From contig JAFJTR010000124.1 of the NCBI GenBank assembly GCA_022559985.1, positions 1 to 64,000 on the forward strand: a stretch of DNA of 64,000 bases. Direction: 5' to 3'. Made by a program: the position numbers and the translations under genes. Of the stretch, positions 34,541 to 45,035 are shown one piece after another. Origin of the DNA: Parastagonospora avenae f. sp. tritici 18332-5 (Eukaryota; Ascomycota; Dothideomycetes; Pleosporales; Phaeosphaeriaceae). The notes under the pieces are model-generated. The model was given only the letters and a program-made list of their open reading frames with translations. It did no database searches and had not been told where the DNA came from. The stretch's first letter is position 1; each line of letters opens with the position of its first letter.

Positions 34541-37500
34541 TCACCGCCTCGGTAACTCCCTAAACACCTCTTTAAAGATCTTCTTACTGTTGAACAGATT
34601 CACCAGTCGCAGTCGCTCGTTGTCCAAATGCGCAGAGTCGCTCGCTTGACCGCACGGTAGATGAGCAGCAGGCGCACCGAACTCTTTCTCCAGGAAACGA
34701 ATACTTGGGATCGAGCCGCCTTCGCGGATGTAAAGGGGTTTAGTGCGCGCATCTGTGATGGCGGAATTGTCTGATGGTGAGGGATGCGAGTCGGAGGATT
34801 GCGCGAGGGTGCTTGATGTCGCTGGTGTGCGCTTTGCTGATGTAGGTGTTATGGGCGAATCTAATGCTTTCAAAGCATGCACGCTTTCTCTTCGCTGGCC
34901 GAGATTTGGACCCCAAACGTTCATGATCGCGCGCTCGAGTGTCTGGAAGATTTCGTTGTTGAAGTCGCCCAGCCATGGCTCGGCCTGGTGGTCGATGGTG
35001 ACCTTGAGTTTATTCTTCGAGTCGAGCTCTTCGAACTCTGTTTCGAGGTATGTGATGAGGGACTGTGCCACGTCTGATGCCTCTTGGTTCGGCACGAGAC
35101 GTATGGAAAGTGCGGCCTTGGCGAGACGCGGGATGATGGTGGAGTTTTCGGGGCCGGAGGTTTGGAAGCGGTGGATCGTCAGTGAAGCTTCGCGCCATCG
35201 GCGCATGAGCGACTGTGCGAGTTCTTCTGGGTCGCCGAGGTCGGGATTGCTCCGAAGTAGAGTCTTTGTGATCTCGGTGTATAGCTCTTTCTCATCGTCC
35301 GTTAAGGGTAGGATGGGGTCGTAGAAGCCAGGGATTTGGACTTTGCCGTGTCGACCAGTTAACTTCGATAGCAGCATGACCAGATCTTTCAATGGCTCGT
35401 CAAGCAAGGCACTGCCGTCTACACCACTGTGCAAATCCGGATGCTTACTCTCGACCTGCACTGTGGCGTGAATCACACCTCGCAGGCCATAAGTCAGACA
35501 AGGTACGTGGTCGTCGAGCCAGTAGCTGTTGGCCAGCAGTATCCAGTCGACATCGCCGATCAGATCTTTCCTCGCTTGCACAGCCTTTTCAAATCCGCGA
35601 GATCCACTCTCTTCCTCGCCCTCGATTAGGAAGAGGATATCCGAGTCCAAGCTTTGCTCATTAGCCAACTCGTGTGCGGCGTAGATAGCAGCCATGATCG
35701 GTCCCTTATTGTCAGACACGCCACGGCCATACAAGTAGCCGCCCTCTCCAGTCAGTGAAAACGGATCATGCTTCCACTTCCGATGCTCGTTCTCAGCCGG
35801 TATAACATCGTAATGACCATAGAACAGAATCTTCTTTCTTGACGCGGCCGTCGCGGGGTTACCTCTAAACTTGGCGAAGACAATTGGGTTGTGTGGCTCA
35901 GCGGTGTTGATCATCTCCGTGACAGCACCGAAGTTCTGGAAGACTGATCGCAGATATGATGCGCCTCTTCGACAGTCGGCGCGATATCTCGGCATTGATG
36001 ATACTGTCCGGAAGGAGACGAACTGGTTCAGCGACTCTAACATCAAATCATTGTTACTCCTCTTGGCGAGCGAATTGGGCTCGCTGCAATCCCTGACTTC
36101 CCATATGACGATGGTGTTGTCATTGCCACCAGTGACCAGCGTCGGCTTATCCTTATACTTAATGAAGGCCGAAGCGAGAATTAGGCCGTCATGCGCCTTG
36201 AAAGACGCGATGGTCTCGTAGTGTTCGTTAAATTTCTGTAATATGATTAGTGTCATCCTCGTGTACTTTGATTTTGTGTATTACCTGTACGCGCCCCGAC
36301 TTGCCACCAGCGTACAGAACTCCAGCGCCCAGCGTCAAGGTATGGACGTCGCCTGTATTCGCCTTCAGGCTTCTGACCAGCTGTTTGGTCTCGAGGTCCC
36401 AGACGTTGACTTCGCCGTCAAATCGTCCGCTGTAGAGGAAGGTGCCTTCTCGTGCGAGCGATAGTATAGACTCGCCCTCTTCTCTGCCATCCTCGAGCGC
36501 ACATATCGGTGAAACAGCGCCGCCTTTGGAGGGGTCTATTCTCCAGAAGAGTATGCGGCCGTCTCCGCCTCCTGAGACCAAGACTTCTTCTTCAGGTGCC
36601 TCAGGTAGTATGCCCCTGCCCAGAAGCATGCAATGGACGTATCCAAAGTGTGCAAACTGGTATATGTCCTGGCTGTCAATCTGCAGCTCCTGGCCTCCTA
36701 CGGCATCCTTCGGCCTGTTCTCTGCGCCGCTGGGTTTCGGTGTCTGCACGCCGCCGGGGCCGAGCGAGTCGAAGAAGCGGTTCTTGCGTTCTGACGGATG
36801 TGAAGCGAGGGTGGGAGCAGGTCGAGTGTCCTTTTCCTTGAGATCGTACCACTGCAACAGTTAGCATTGTTCCACCCATATTGCGACTACCATACTTGTA
36901 TGCTTGTATTCTGCGCGCCGAGGTATACGGTGCGGTGGTAGGACGAGTATGCGACGCAGAAAATGTCTCCGATGTCGTAGGGCGACCAAAGAGCATAGAG
37001 GTGTCGGAAGGTCGATGTGCACCAGACCTGTGAAGTCAGCAACCGTTCCTTACTTTGCTATGTAAATTCCTCACGTTGACGATTGGGTCTGTCGCGCTGG
37101 ACAACAGCAACCTCTGATCTTGCGACAAACAGAATCCCAGCACGCTGCCTTTGTGCGCCTGGATGACTCTCCGGCGATCATACGTGTCGAGGCTGTAGAC
37201 CTGGTTCGATTAGCTGAAGAAGAGTACACAGCAGCTCCCAGACCGCATACGAGTATTTCTCCTCCCTGCGTGCCCGCCCATATATATTCCGCAGACACAA
37301 CCAGCGCAAGTATGCTCTTATCGTGCTTCATGCGATGCGCCAACATGGGCGTCTTGTCACCGCCAGCCGCAAACTTTCCCACGCCATTGCCATTCGCAAC
37401 CTCAAGATGCGGCGGAGGAGCTGTCATTAGCGCAGTCAGCCCGGCTTCATCAAATATCGACGTCGCAGTCGCATGTCGCATGGTGTCGTCGACAATTGGC

Positions 37501-37863
37501 GCGGTGCGATGACGGCACGCTCCAGGGTCCACCGCGCGGCCGGCCCAAAGACATGGACCGCGGGGCTTCTCTGCGGCCCACAACCCTCCACGTCAACGTA
37601 CCTTTCAGACCAATCCTCCCCTGCAGCGTCTGCGACGCGATGGATCCGGAAAACTGACACATGGCTCGTTCAGCTGCACTGCAGCCCGAGATGAGATGGA
37701 AAGGGAAGACTGCGGGAGCCACGGGATCATTGCCGTCGTCACTCCATGCGGTCAGTGAGTCGCGACGGTGGGAGCGCGGCGTGTCTTCGAGGAGTGTGAT
37801 GTCGGAGCAAGACTCGTGGCTGCTCGACGAATCTTCATCTGGTATGACTGGACAGTGCGACAT
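34541..37863 (-). CDS. DUG2: Dug2-type glutathione-degradation protein (WD40 + M20 peptidase)
   Basis: A multi-exon gene of roughly 950 residues starting at 37863. The N-terminal half is a WD40 propeller ('SILALVVSAEYIWAGTQGGE', 'DVGDIFCVAYSS'-like block, 'TVYLGAQNTSIQ|WYDLKEKD', 'SGGGDGRILFWRID', 'GEVNVWDLETKQLVRSLKA', 'LVTGGNDNTIVIWEV'); the C-terminal half is an M20 metallopeptidase ('FYGHYDVIPA' His, 'GRGVSDNKGP' Asp, 'EGEEESGS' Glu, 'HSGVDGSAL', final His in 'SAHLDN'). This fusion is diagnostic for Dug2, which with Dug1/Dug3 cleaves glutathione outside the gamma-glutamyl cycle. Clear introns: GTATGC..ACCAG before 'VYSLDTYDRR', GTGAGG.. before 'VWCTSTF', GTATGG..TGCAG before 'WYDL', GTAATA..TACAG before 'KFNEHYE'. 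The junction after exon 1 (near 37600) allows only a 32-41 nt intron and is uncertain. Cytosolic. Confidence 0.9.
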
Positions 37864-38683
37864 TGTCTCACCGCTGCGGTAATATCATATGGCGAGCGAT
37901 GGCTGGCCGATGGCGCAATTCGCAGCAGCGTCCTGCGGCTTTATCACCCCCTTCTGCTTTCGCCCCTTGAATGATTGCTTCCTCTCGGGTCGTCACAGTG
38001 CAACAATCGCTGCGAGCTCGGCGGTCAATTCCGGGCGTCTGACTCTCGTATGCCATGGCGCTGGTGTGATAGAGGTACACTATCGCCCTCTTTGCTTTTG
38101 TATTGGTCGCCGACTCCCAACCACTTCCCCGTAGGAAACGTTCAACACGTGTTCGCTTGTCAGATAAACATGTCACCAAGCGGTGTATTGTAGTTCCCAG
38201 ATGACGGGGAGTGAGGAGGTGTTCCGTGCCAATCGTGTACGTTCCCTAGCCTGTCCGTGCCTGGCACTGAGCCTCGCATAAGTTGTGTATGTGGAATGTA
38301 GATCACGAACAGCCAAGCTATGTGGGTGGGGCTTGGGAACCATAGCAGTCACGTTCAATGTATCGATAAGCAGAGAGTATATCAGTTGTGGAAAACAAAC
38401 GACAGACGCGGGTACTCAAGGGAGCGAGGCATGAGGAAGAAGCAACGAAACAGAGAAGCGGAGTGAGGCAAGGAGAAGACTCGTATTCTGAACTGCCAGA
38501 ACGAGACCTTAAGGGGAGGAAGAGGAAGAAATAGTGGAGGAAGAGGAAGAAGGAACGACACGATGTGAGAACTAAAACAGCTTGGTATAACTACGAAAGG
38601 AAAGTACGACCAAGGTGTATACACCACCAACCCATCCATCAACAATTGTAATACAAAGAAGAAGAAAGCTATCGGCACACAGT
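37864..38683. other. Intergenic, about 820 bp
   Basis: DUG2 promoter and 3' flank of the coiled-coil gene. A purine-rich GGAAGAGGAAGAA tract at about 38513-38554 lies in the 3' flank. No gene recognised. Confidence 0.45.
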
Positions 38684-40687
38684 TCACGCCTCCCCACCAA
38701 CAATACTCCTCTCATCCTCCTCCCCAATAACACTCCTCGAATACACACTCCCCCCAAACTTCCCCGCAAGCCTCCCCTTCCTCCTCTCCTCACTCAACCT
38801 CTCCACCTCCCTACACTTCGCCTCCCACCGCCCCACATACTCATCCCGCTGACGATCCGCCTCAATCCTCATCTCCACCGCCCTATCCTTCTGACTCCTC
38901 GCCTCGCGCAGACTCTCCTCGAGCCTTTCGCACTCGACCTCCCACTCACCGCCGCTCTCATGAGATTCAGTAAGTTGCGTGTGAACCGACTCGTAGCGTG
39001 TTTCGCACTCGCGCAGTTTCTCGCAGGTGCTTGCGTGCGAGGATGTCAGGCTTTCGAGCGAGATGTTGAGCGCGACGTTTGCGCTGGCGGAGAGGGCGAG
39101 CTCGGATTTGAGCGTGTCGCGGTGACGCGTGGTGTCGCGGAGGTCGGTCGTGAGGCGCTCAATGCGCTCCGTATGTGTGTGAATGATCTCGAGTTTCTCC
39201 TTGACGCTGCTTTCAAGACGCAGGATGGATTCGTTCAGCACGATGATTTCGCGGTGCGCGTCGTCGGCCTCTTTGCACTTGGTGTGGAAGTGCTCCTGGA
39301 ATTCGTCGCGCTCGATGATGAGTTTGCGGATTTCCTCGGTCTTTTTAGTGAGGGTCTCGGAGGTCTCGGTGTGCGTGAGGGTGAGGGATGTGAAGGATGC
39401 GCGGAGGGTGGTGAGATCGCGGTCGCAGTCTTCCCACTTGCGCTTCCATTTGCGGCAGGCGTGCTCGTGCTCTTCGCAGTGGTGGCGGGCGTCCTTGAGC
39501 TGCGTCTTGAGGGACTTGATTTCCTTTGTGGATTCTTCGCGCTCGTGCTTCATCTTGGAGACCTTCTCGGTGAGCTCGTGGACTTCGTGTGTCTTTTTCT
39601 CGTAGGATTCGGCGATTTCTTTGAGCTCGCGCTGGTATTCGTGCTCGTGATGCTTGTGCTTACGGATCTCTTCTTCGAGCTCTTCCTTATCGCAGAGCCA
39701 GTCGTGCCTCTCTTTGCTCAACGTGGCGTTGATGGCCTGTATGCTGAGCAGCTCCTTGTGGGTGGACTCGAACTTGGTGGTGATATCTGTGGTCTTGGTC
39801 TCAAGCTCGGAGTACTTGTTCTTCCAGCTACGGACTTCGCCGTGATGCTTCTCACAGTCATCCTCGGCACGGCGGCAACGCTCTTTGCACGCGGAGAGCT
39901 GCAGCTGAGTCTCCTGTAGAGTGGTTTTAGTCTCCTCGTGCCTCTCCTCGAGATACTTGTAGACGTCCTTGCATTCCACAATCTCTCCATGAGCCTTCTC
40001 AAGCTCATAATCTTTGTCATCGAGCTGCTTCTTGTATCCGGCCGATGCCTCGAGGGCAATTTTCAGATCAAGCTCAAGCTTGAGGACGATCTTCTGTCGT
40101 TCCTCGTGATCATGATGGTGGCTGTGCTTCTCCTTCTCATGGCGCTCAATGATCTCGGTAAACTCTTCGATGCGCTCATACATAGACTCCATCTCATGGC
40201 AGTGTGACTCGCGCTCCGAGATAATTTTCCTCCATACCTCTTTCAAAGATGTGCTTCGAAGGGTGATACCGGACATGAGCTCCATGAGAGCGAAGAACTC
40301 GCTTTCGGCTTCAATAGTGAGCTCCTTCGAGACTTCATGGTGATGCGATCTTGAGTGACCATGGCTGCTACGGAAACCTGAGCGACGGCTCACGCGACGG
40401 CGTGAGGTGAATGAGCTACGAACAGATCCGGTAGGGCTAGGAGAGCGTAGTCTGCCATCATCTGCGGGCATTCGACAAATGATGTTTGGATCGCGGATGA
40501 TGGGACGGTGCGGCTGCATCATTGTCTGATTCAGCTGTGGTGGAGGACTCTGAATGCTCAGACGGTCGAAGTCATGGGGAGAGTCATGTGGAGGGCTGTC
40601 AGGCTCCACCTCGTTGACACTGACTTGCAGAGCTTCGAGCTTGCTCTTTGACAAGGCTTCGGGAACGCCTATAGCTTGTGTGGCCAT
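38684..40687 (-). CDS. Long coiled-coil protein, histidine-rich, unknown function
   Basis: Single exon, 667 residues. Residues 1-115 are Ser/Pro/Arg-rich and disordered ('SPSPTGSVRSSFTSRRRVSR'); from about 130 to 640 the sequence is an almost unbroken heptad-type coiled coil rich in Glu/Lys. Histidine is unusually common and clustered ('HSHHHDHEERQ', 'RKHKHHEHEYQREL', 'HHCEEHEHACRKW'). A short non-coil tail ends 'SVIGEEDERSIVGGEA'. No motor, kinase or membrane segment is seen, so a scaffold or tether is the natural guess; I do not recognise a family. It is transcribed away from a second long coiled-coil gene 1 kb upstream. A 434-codon plus-strand ORF across it is the shadow of its biased codons. 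Confidence 0.85.
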   Translation of the reverse strand: MATQAIGVPEALSKSKLEALQVSVNEVEPDSPPHDSPHDFDRLSIQSPPPQLNQTMMQPHRPIIRDPNIICRMPADDGRLRSPSPTGSVRSSFTSRRRVSRRSGFRSSHGHSRSHHHEVSKELTIEAESEFFALMELMSGITLRSTSLKEVWRKIISERESHCHEMESMYERIEEFTEIIERHEKEKHSHHHDHEERQKIVLKLELDLKIALEASAGYKKQLDDKDYELEKAHGEIVECKDVYKYLEERHEETKTTLQETQLQLSACKERCRRAEDDCEKHHGEVRSWKNKYSELETKTTDITTKFESTHKELLSIQAINATLSKERHDWLCDKEELEEEIRKHKHHEHEYQRELKEIAESYEKKTHEVHELTEKVSKMKHEREESTKEIKSLKTQLKDARHHCEEHEHACRKWKRKWEDCDRDLTTLRASFTSLTLTHTETSETLTKKTEEIRKLIIERDEFQEHFHTKCKEADDAHREIIVLNESILRLESSVKEKLEIIHTHTERIERLTTDLRDTTRHRDTLKSELALSASANVALNISLESLTSSHASTCEKLRECETRYESVHTQLTESHESGGEWEVECERLEESLREARSQKDRAVEMRIEADRQRDEYVGRWEAKCREVERLSEERRKGRLAGKFGGSVYSRSVIGEEDERSIVGGEA

Positions 40688-41703
40688 TGTGAAAAGATTT
40701 GAATGTCAAGAAATCCGAAGAGTTCCTCGATGATACGAGAGGAGTTCTAAGAGGAGGAATTGTGCAAGGGGTGTGGACAAGGCTGGAGAGCTTTATACTG
40801 TCTGTCGCAGCCTATTTCATCCCTCCTCTGTACAGACTGCATCTAGACTGTGCTTCAATAGTTCTCAGCAACGCCACGCGCAGCTGAATTCTCGGCCCTT
40901 GGTGGAATTGGAACATGTTCGCGTGTCTCCGGCATAGAATTGAATAGGTCTGGACCAGAAACGGGCCGTAATGTCGCTTCCAGTACAATGCCACGGCAAA
41001 GCCGATAAAGAAAGTCCATAGTGTATCAAGTGCCGGCTCGCGCAAGTCATTTGCACTAATAGCAGGCTTTGAAGCGAGACTTAATCCTCTTTCGGCCGTC
41101 GTAGGTGCGGCTGAACCTTAGTACATCCATTCTGGGTACAGCTGAAGCGCTAAGTACACACGTTTTCGTGTACGCGATGCACCGAAACGGCGACACAGCC
41201 AGCCTCAAAAAGCCCCTAGCTTACCATGTGCGCGTGCTCCGTGTGCGGGGTGGTCATCTAGGAGGATGCCGTCGCGGGAACGGGAACTACCCCAGTCAAT
41301 GTGGCGCCACGCTAGCTGGCTGGACCCTCATCGTTCGCATTCAGTGTTTCGCGAGGCTTGATAGAAGAGCGCTGAAAGTGTTTGGGGTGTGAGCCAGAGC
41401 TCTTCATTGGAAAGGGTTAAACTATCTGGCTGAAGCCGCAAACAGCTGAGGTTGTCGCTTGCATCCTGGAGAGACCGAAATCTATCGCTAGACCATGGCA
41501 CTTTCCATGCGTCTCGAATGTGCTGAGGAAGGTGGAAGAACCACTCGGGCAGCGGAAGCGACTTTGAACTATTTTCCTAGGTCGCAAGGAGAGATGGTTT
41601 AAGCATATAAAAGCGGAGCTTTGTGCCTGCTGGAAGAAGATATCAGCAAGCTCAACGAGCACACTCCTCCTCCTACTGCAACGCTTCTCCATTAGAGCTC
41701 ACC
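40688..41703. promoter_or_regulatory. Divergent intergenic between two coiled-coil genes
   Basis: About 1 kb separating the two starts; both promoters must be here. The last 150 bp before 41704 are CT/AC-rich, as is usual for fungal leaders ('CTCCTCCTCCTACTGCAACG'). Confidence 0.5.
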
Positions 41704-43641
41704 ATGTCTTTTTATACTTACTACGGCAAGCTCAAGGACGAGCTTTTTGTGGCCGTTCTTCCCAACGGCACCGTTGAGCTTGAGGACCAAGTTCACCTCT
41801 ACTTCCAGAAGCGGCTCATCACCTACCGTGTCCAGGATGTCGATGTCACCGACGATGGGGAAGATCGTTTCGCCATGCAGGACGGCTACTACAACTTTGA
41901 AGCCACCACTTCAAAGGCGTACAAAGAGATCAAGCTGACCCGAACATGCCGCAGTGGTGGTGAGACTGCTACTGTTGCGCTGACCCGCCACTACGACCAA
42001 GTTCAGACGGCCAGCCCCACTTCCCGTCCCAAGATCTGGACGGGTGCCATCGACTTCCACGAGTGGGCGAAGAATGAATCGTTCGTTGTAATTGCGCCAC
42101 AGGGTCTAGGCAGTGCAAAGCCTGTCGTTGCCATCTGGCAGTGGTCCAAGGACAACAAAGGGGTCGCCAAAACGCTCTCATATGGTGTCAGCAAGCAAGT
42201 ATCTGAAGTTGAAACCCCAGCCAAGTTCTCCTTCGCGCAGAATGAGTACTACACCTTGGACTGCCAGGTCGTCGCTGCCACCAAAGGTCTCACCGTTACC
42301 GTCAAGGCTCCCACCAACGCTGCCAAGGCACAGAAAGAGTTAGAACTAGCCCCGTATACTGAAGGCGCAGAGCACCGCTTTGCACCCCCACGATCACGCC
42401 AGGAGAAGATGTCCCTGGAGTGCAGTCTGCCAAATGCTAAGCCGTCGCTACCAAGGATCAATGCTGCTCTGCCGTTCCCTGCAGATCTCGTTGAGACCCT
42501 GAGCTACTCTGCTGCGTACGTCGACCAGGCCGGTTACTTAGCCAAATATGCCATCAAGCAGTTTGAAAAGCTTGATCGATCGTACCATCTCCTTGAGAAG
42601 AAGGCTGAGGCTCGTGCTGCGAAGGTGACGAAGCTTGAGGGCGATATTGCTGGCCTTACAACAGACAACCATGGGTTGACTGAGCACAACAAGGACCTGG
42701 AAGCCAAGATGGACAAGGAGCGCAAGGAAGCGGCAAAAGCCAAAGCAGATCTCCAAGAAGACCTCCGCAAAGTCCAGGCGGCTCTCAAAGCGTCGCAAGA
42801 CAAGGAGAAGGAGCTCGAGCAGGAGAAGGCTCAGCTTGAGGAGTACATCGACAAGGACAAGCTGGCAGACATCGAGCGTGAGCGAAAGCAGAGGAAGCAT
42901 GAGGAAGCGCACCGTAAGCACGAGGAACAGCACCGCAAACACGAGGCAGAAGACCACAAGGCCATTGATCTTGCTCACGCATCACTAAAGAAGGCCGAGG
43001 AACTTGCGAGAAAGTTGAAGGAGGAGTCGGACTGCAAGGATGAGACGATTCGCGCTTTGGAGATCGCATTGACAGCCCTGAGACAGAAAGTGAAGACACT
43101 GGAGGCGGATGTTTCACGATTGACCGGAGCCTTGACATCGGAGAAGAAGGAAAAGGCCGAGATCCAGCGCCAGCTTGAGGATTGGAAGCACAAGCTGACC
43201 ATCGCCGAGGAGGGTCTGAAGCACCTCAGGTCCGAACTCAAGAAGGCCCAGGATGATCTCGCAGAGGAGAAGAAGTGCTCCGCGTACCTGGTCAAGCAGC
43301 ACGCGGATGACATTAGCGAGCACAAGAAGAAGGTTAGCGGCCTGGAGGCTCAGATCAACGAGTTGAACGCCGAGGTTAGCAAGCAGGAAGAGAACATGGA
43401 GTTGCAAAAGTCAGCGTACAAAGAGCTGGAGGAGGCGCTGGACAAGTCGAAGAAACTCCGCATATCAGCAGAGGACGACCTGTCGGCTTACAAGAAGAAG
43501 CAAAGGCTAGCGTCGGATAGCCAGCTTCAGACCGAGTTGAAGAACCTGCAAGCCCGTTATGATGAACTGCGCAAGCATGAGAGCGACCAACACCACAAGT
43601 CGGGTGTCACTGCGGCCGTGGTAGAGATCACCAGCTCGTGA
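41704..43641 (+). CDS. Protein with N-terminal beta-rich repeats and long coiled coil, unknown
   Basis: Single exon; start at 41704 (ACC ATG TCT, good context) gives 645 residues. The first ~230 residues look like two beta-rich repeats: 'YYGKLKDELFVAVLPNGTVE' to 'EIKLTRTCRSGG', and 'WTGAIDFHEWAKNESFVVIA' to 'FAQNEYYTLDCQVVAATKG', each a string of alternating hydrophobic strands with Tyr/Trp. A linker with 'PLPRINAALPFPADLVETL'-like sequence follows, then from about 290 to the end a Lys/Glu coiled coil, including a short tandem repeat of RKHEE at about 400-420 ('KHEEAHRKHEEQHRKHEAED'). No family recognised. The head resembles small fungal lectin-like or pore-type beta folds only in composition. 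Possible partner of the divergent coiled-coil protein (inference from position). Confidence 0.85.
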   Translation: MSFYTYYGKLKDELFVAVLPNGTVELEDQVHLYFQKRLITYRVQDVDVTDDGEDRFAMQDGYYNFEATTSKAYKEIKLTRTCRSGGETATVALTRHYDQVQTASPTSRPKIWTGAIDFHEWAKNESFVVIAPQGLGSAKPVVAIWQWSKDNKGVAKTLSYGVSKQVSEVETPAKFSFAQNEYYTLDCQVVAATKGLTVTVKAPTNAAKAQKELELAPYTEGAEHRFAPPRSRQEKMSLECSLPNAKPSLPRINAALPFPADLVETLSYSAAYVDQAGYLAKYAIKQFEKLDRSYHLLEKKAEARAAKVTKLEGDIAGLTTDNHGLTEHNKDLEAKMDKERKEAAKAKADLQEDLRKVQAALKASQDKEKELEQEKAQLEEYIDKDKLADIERERKQRKHEEAHRKHEEQHRKHEAEDHKAIDLAHASLKKAEELARKLKEESDCKDETIRALEIALTALRQKVKTLEADVSRLTGALTSEKKEKAEIQRQLEDWKHKLTIAEEGLKHLRSELKKAQDDLAEEKKCSAYLVKQHADDISEHKKKVSGLEAQINELNAEVSKQEENMELQKSAYKELEEALDKSKKLRISAEDDLSAYKKKQRLASDSQLQTELKNLQARYDELRKHESDQHHKSGVTAAVVEITSS

Positions 43642-45035
43642 CTATTCATGGGCCGCGCGATGCGCCTTCTTTTCACAGGTGCGGCAGTAGGATGGCTTTT
43701 CCGGCCGTTGAGATGGGCTGCGGGTCGAACTTGATAGTAGTAGATAATGTAGCGATATCCAATGGTAGTTTCTTTTCTTTTGCCGGCCACGCCCCACTTG
43801 CCTTGCGCGGAAGCTTGTCGCGCTGCGTGCGCTTCCACAGCCTTCTGGAGGGTCTTGATCGTCATGCTGCGTCCGAGGACACACCGAGCTGCGGGATGGC
43901 CCGCCAGTGAGGTTTGTCGTCGCTCCAAGCGATGCCGGATTGCCGTTTTCGTGGGTGAGGTTGCCAATTTCGTGTCGAGGGTGATGATTTCGGGTTGTTG
44001 TCTGATTGAGCGAGATTATTTCCTCACGTGGGATGTCTTGGCGTGTCATCAGGCAGGAGCGACGTCTAGACCCACACAAAGTGAGGAGAACCGCCGGCCA
44101 CCGTCACCACCGTCCACTTCAGCCAGCATTGAGCGCGTGAACCGCCCAAAGTCCTCATCCATCTTGGAACGGATTTGACATCATGGCCACGTCGTCAAGA
44201 TCCAGACCGTCTCCAATAACGATGGCACCGCCACAAGTGTGGCTGGTACGCACATGCAAGCTGAAGCACGACGCTCGAGCCACCAATGCCATGTCACTCG
44301 GCTGACAGCATTTTCCGAGAATTGGGCAGCAGCAGCAAGATTGTTGCACGCGAATCTCCAGATCTGCTGCGCTATGGCATCAGTGTGGGCGAAAATTGAG
44401 GCTGCAGCAGGCAGTCGACCACTCCCAACGACGACACGTTCGCTTTGGCTGCACGAGCAATACGTTAAAGCGAGTGAGCATGTATGCGGCGAGACGCCGC
44501 CCGCATATGCGGCCACATTCGCCTAGCGCTGGCCCAGGGGCTGCCTGTGAGCTGGCGATGCGCCGGCCAACACTCTTCGCTGGTTCCGCTTTCCCCGTCT
44601 TGCAAGCGAATGCCAGCGCGAATTGTCGCAAGTCACGATAGACGGGCAGCGGGCAGACCAGTGACTGGTGCAGGGTGCCTAGGTGCCGACCACTCGCCTG
44701 GCACCCCGCGCGCCCAATTCCATCATGCTCCCTCCCTGCCCGTCCAGTGTAAAGCCGCCTCACTCTATAGTGCCGCCAGCGCCCTCCTGCTCTCCAGTTC
44801 CTCAAGTACCTTCAAGTTACACCCAAAGACCCTGTCTGAGCACTGCGATCCAGCTGGTGATCAAGTGGACCTTGTGGAGCGCGGATTGAAGACCGTTTCC
44901 GAAAGCATTGATCATTCCTGACCGCCTCACACACCAGCAAGTCAAGTACCACACCGCACCCAGCTATACGGTCGCACGACATCCCTCCCGTCCGCACCGC
45001 GCTGCAGCTGCAGGAACTCTCTTCAGATCGGCGCA
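43642..45035. other. Intergenic, about 1.4 kb
   Basis: Between two plus-strand genes. Several 70-145-codon ORFs on both strands, none with recognisable content or consistent splice sites. No tRNA cloverleaf noticed. Confidence 0.4.

Noticed and set aside
38615..39919. 434-codon ORF on the plus strand
   Set aside because: Antisense shadow of the coiled-coil gene; its translation is Leu/Val/Phe-rich as expected from the complement of Glu/Lys codons.
44380..44921. Overlapping 140-codon ORFs on both strands
   Set aside because: No recognisable content, no consistent splice sites, overlap each other.
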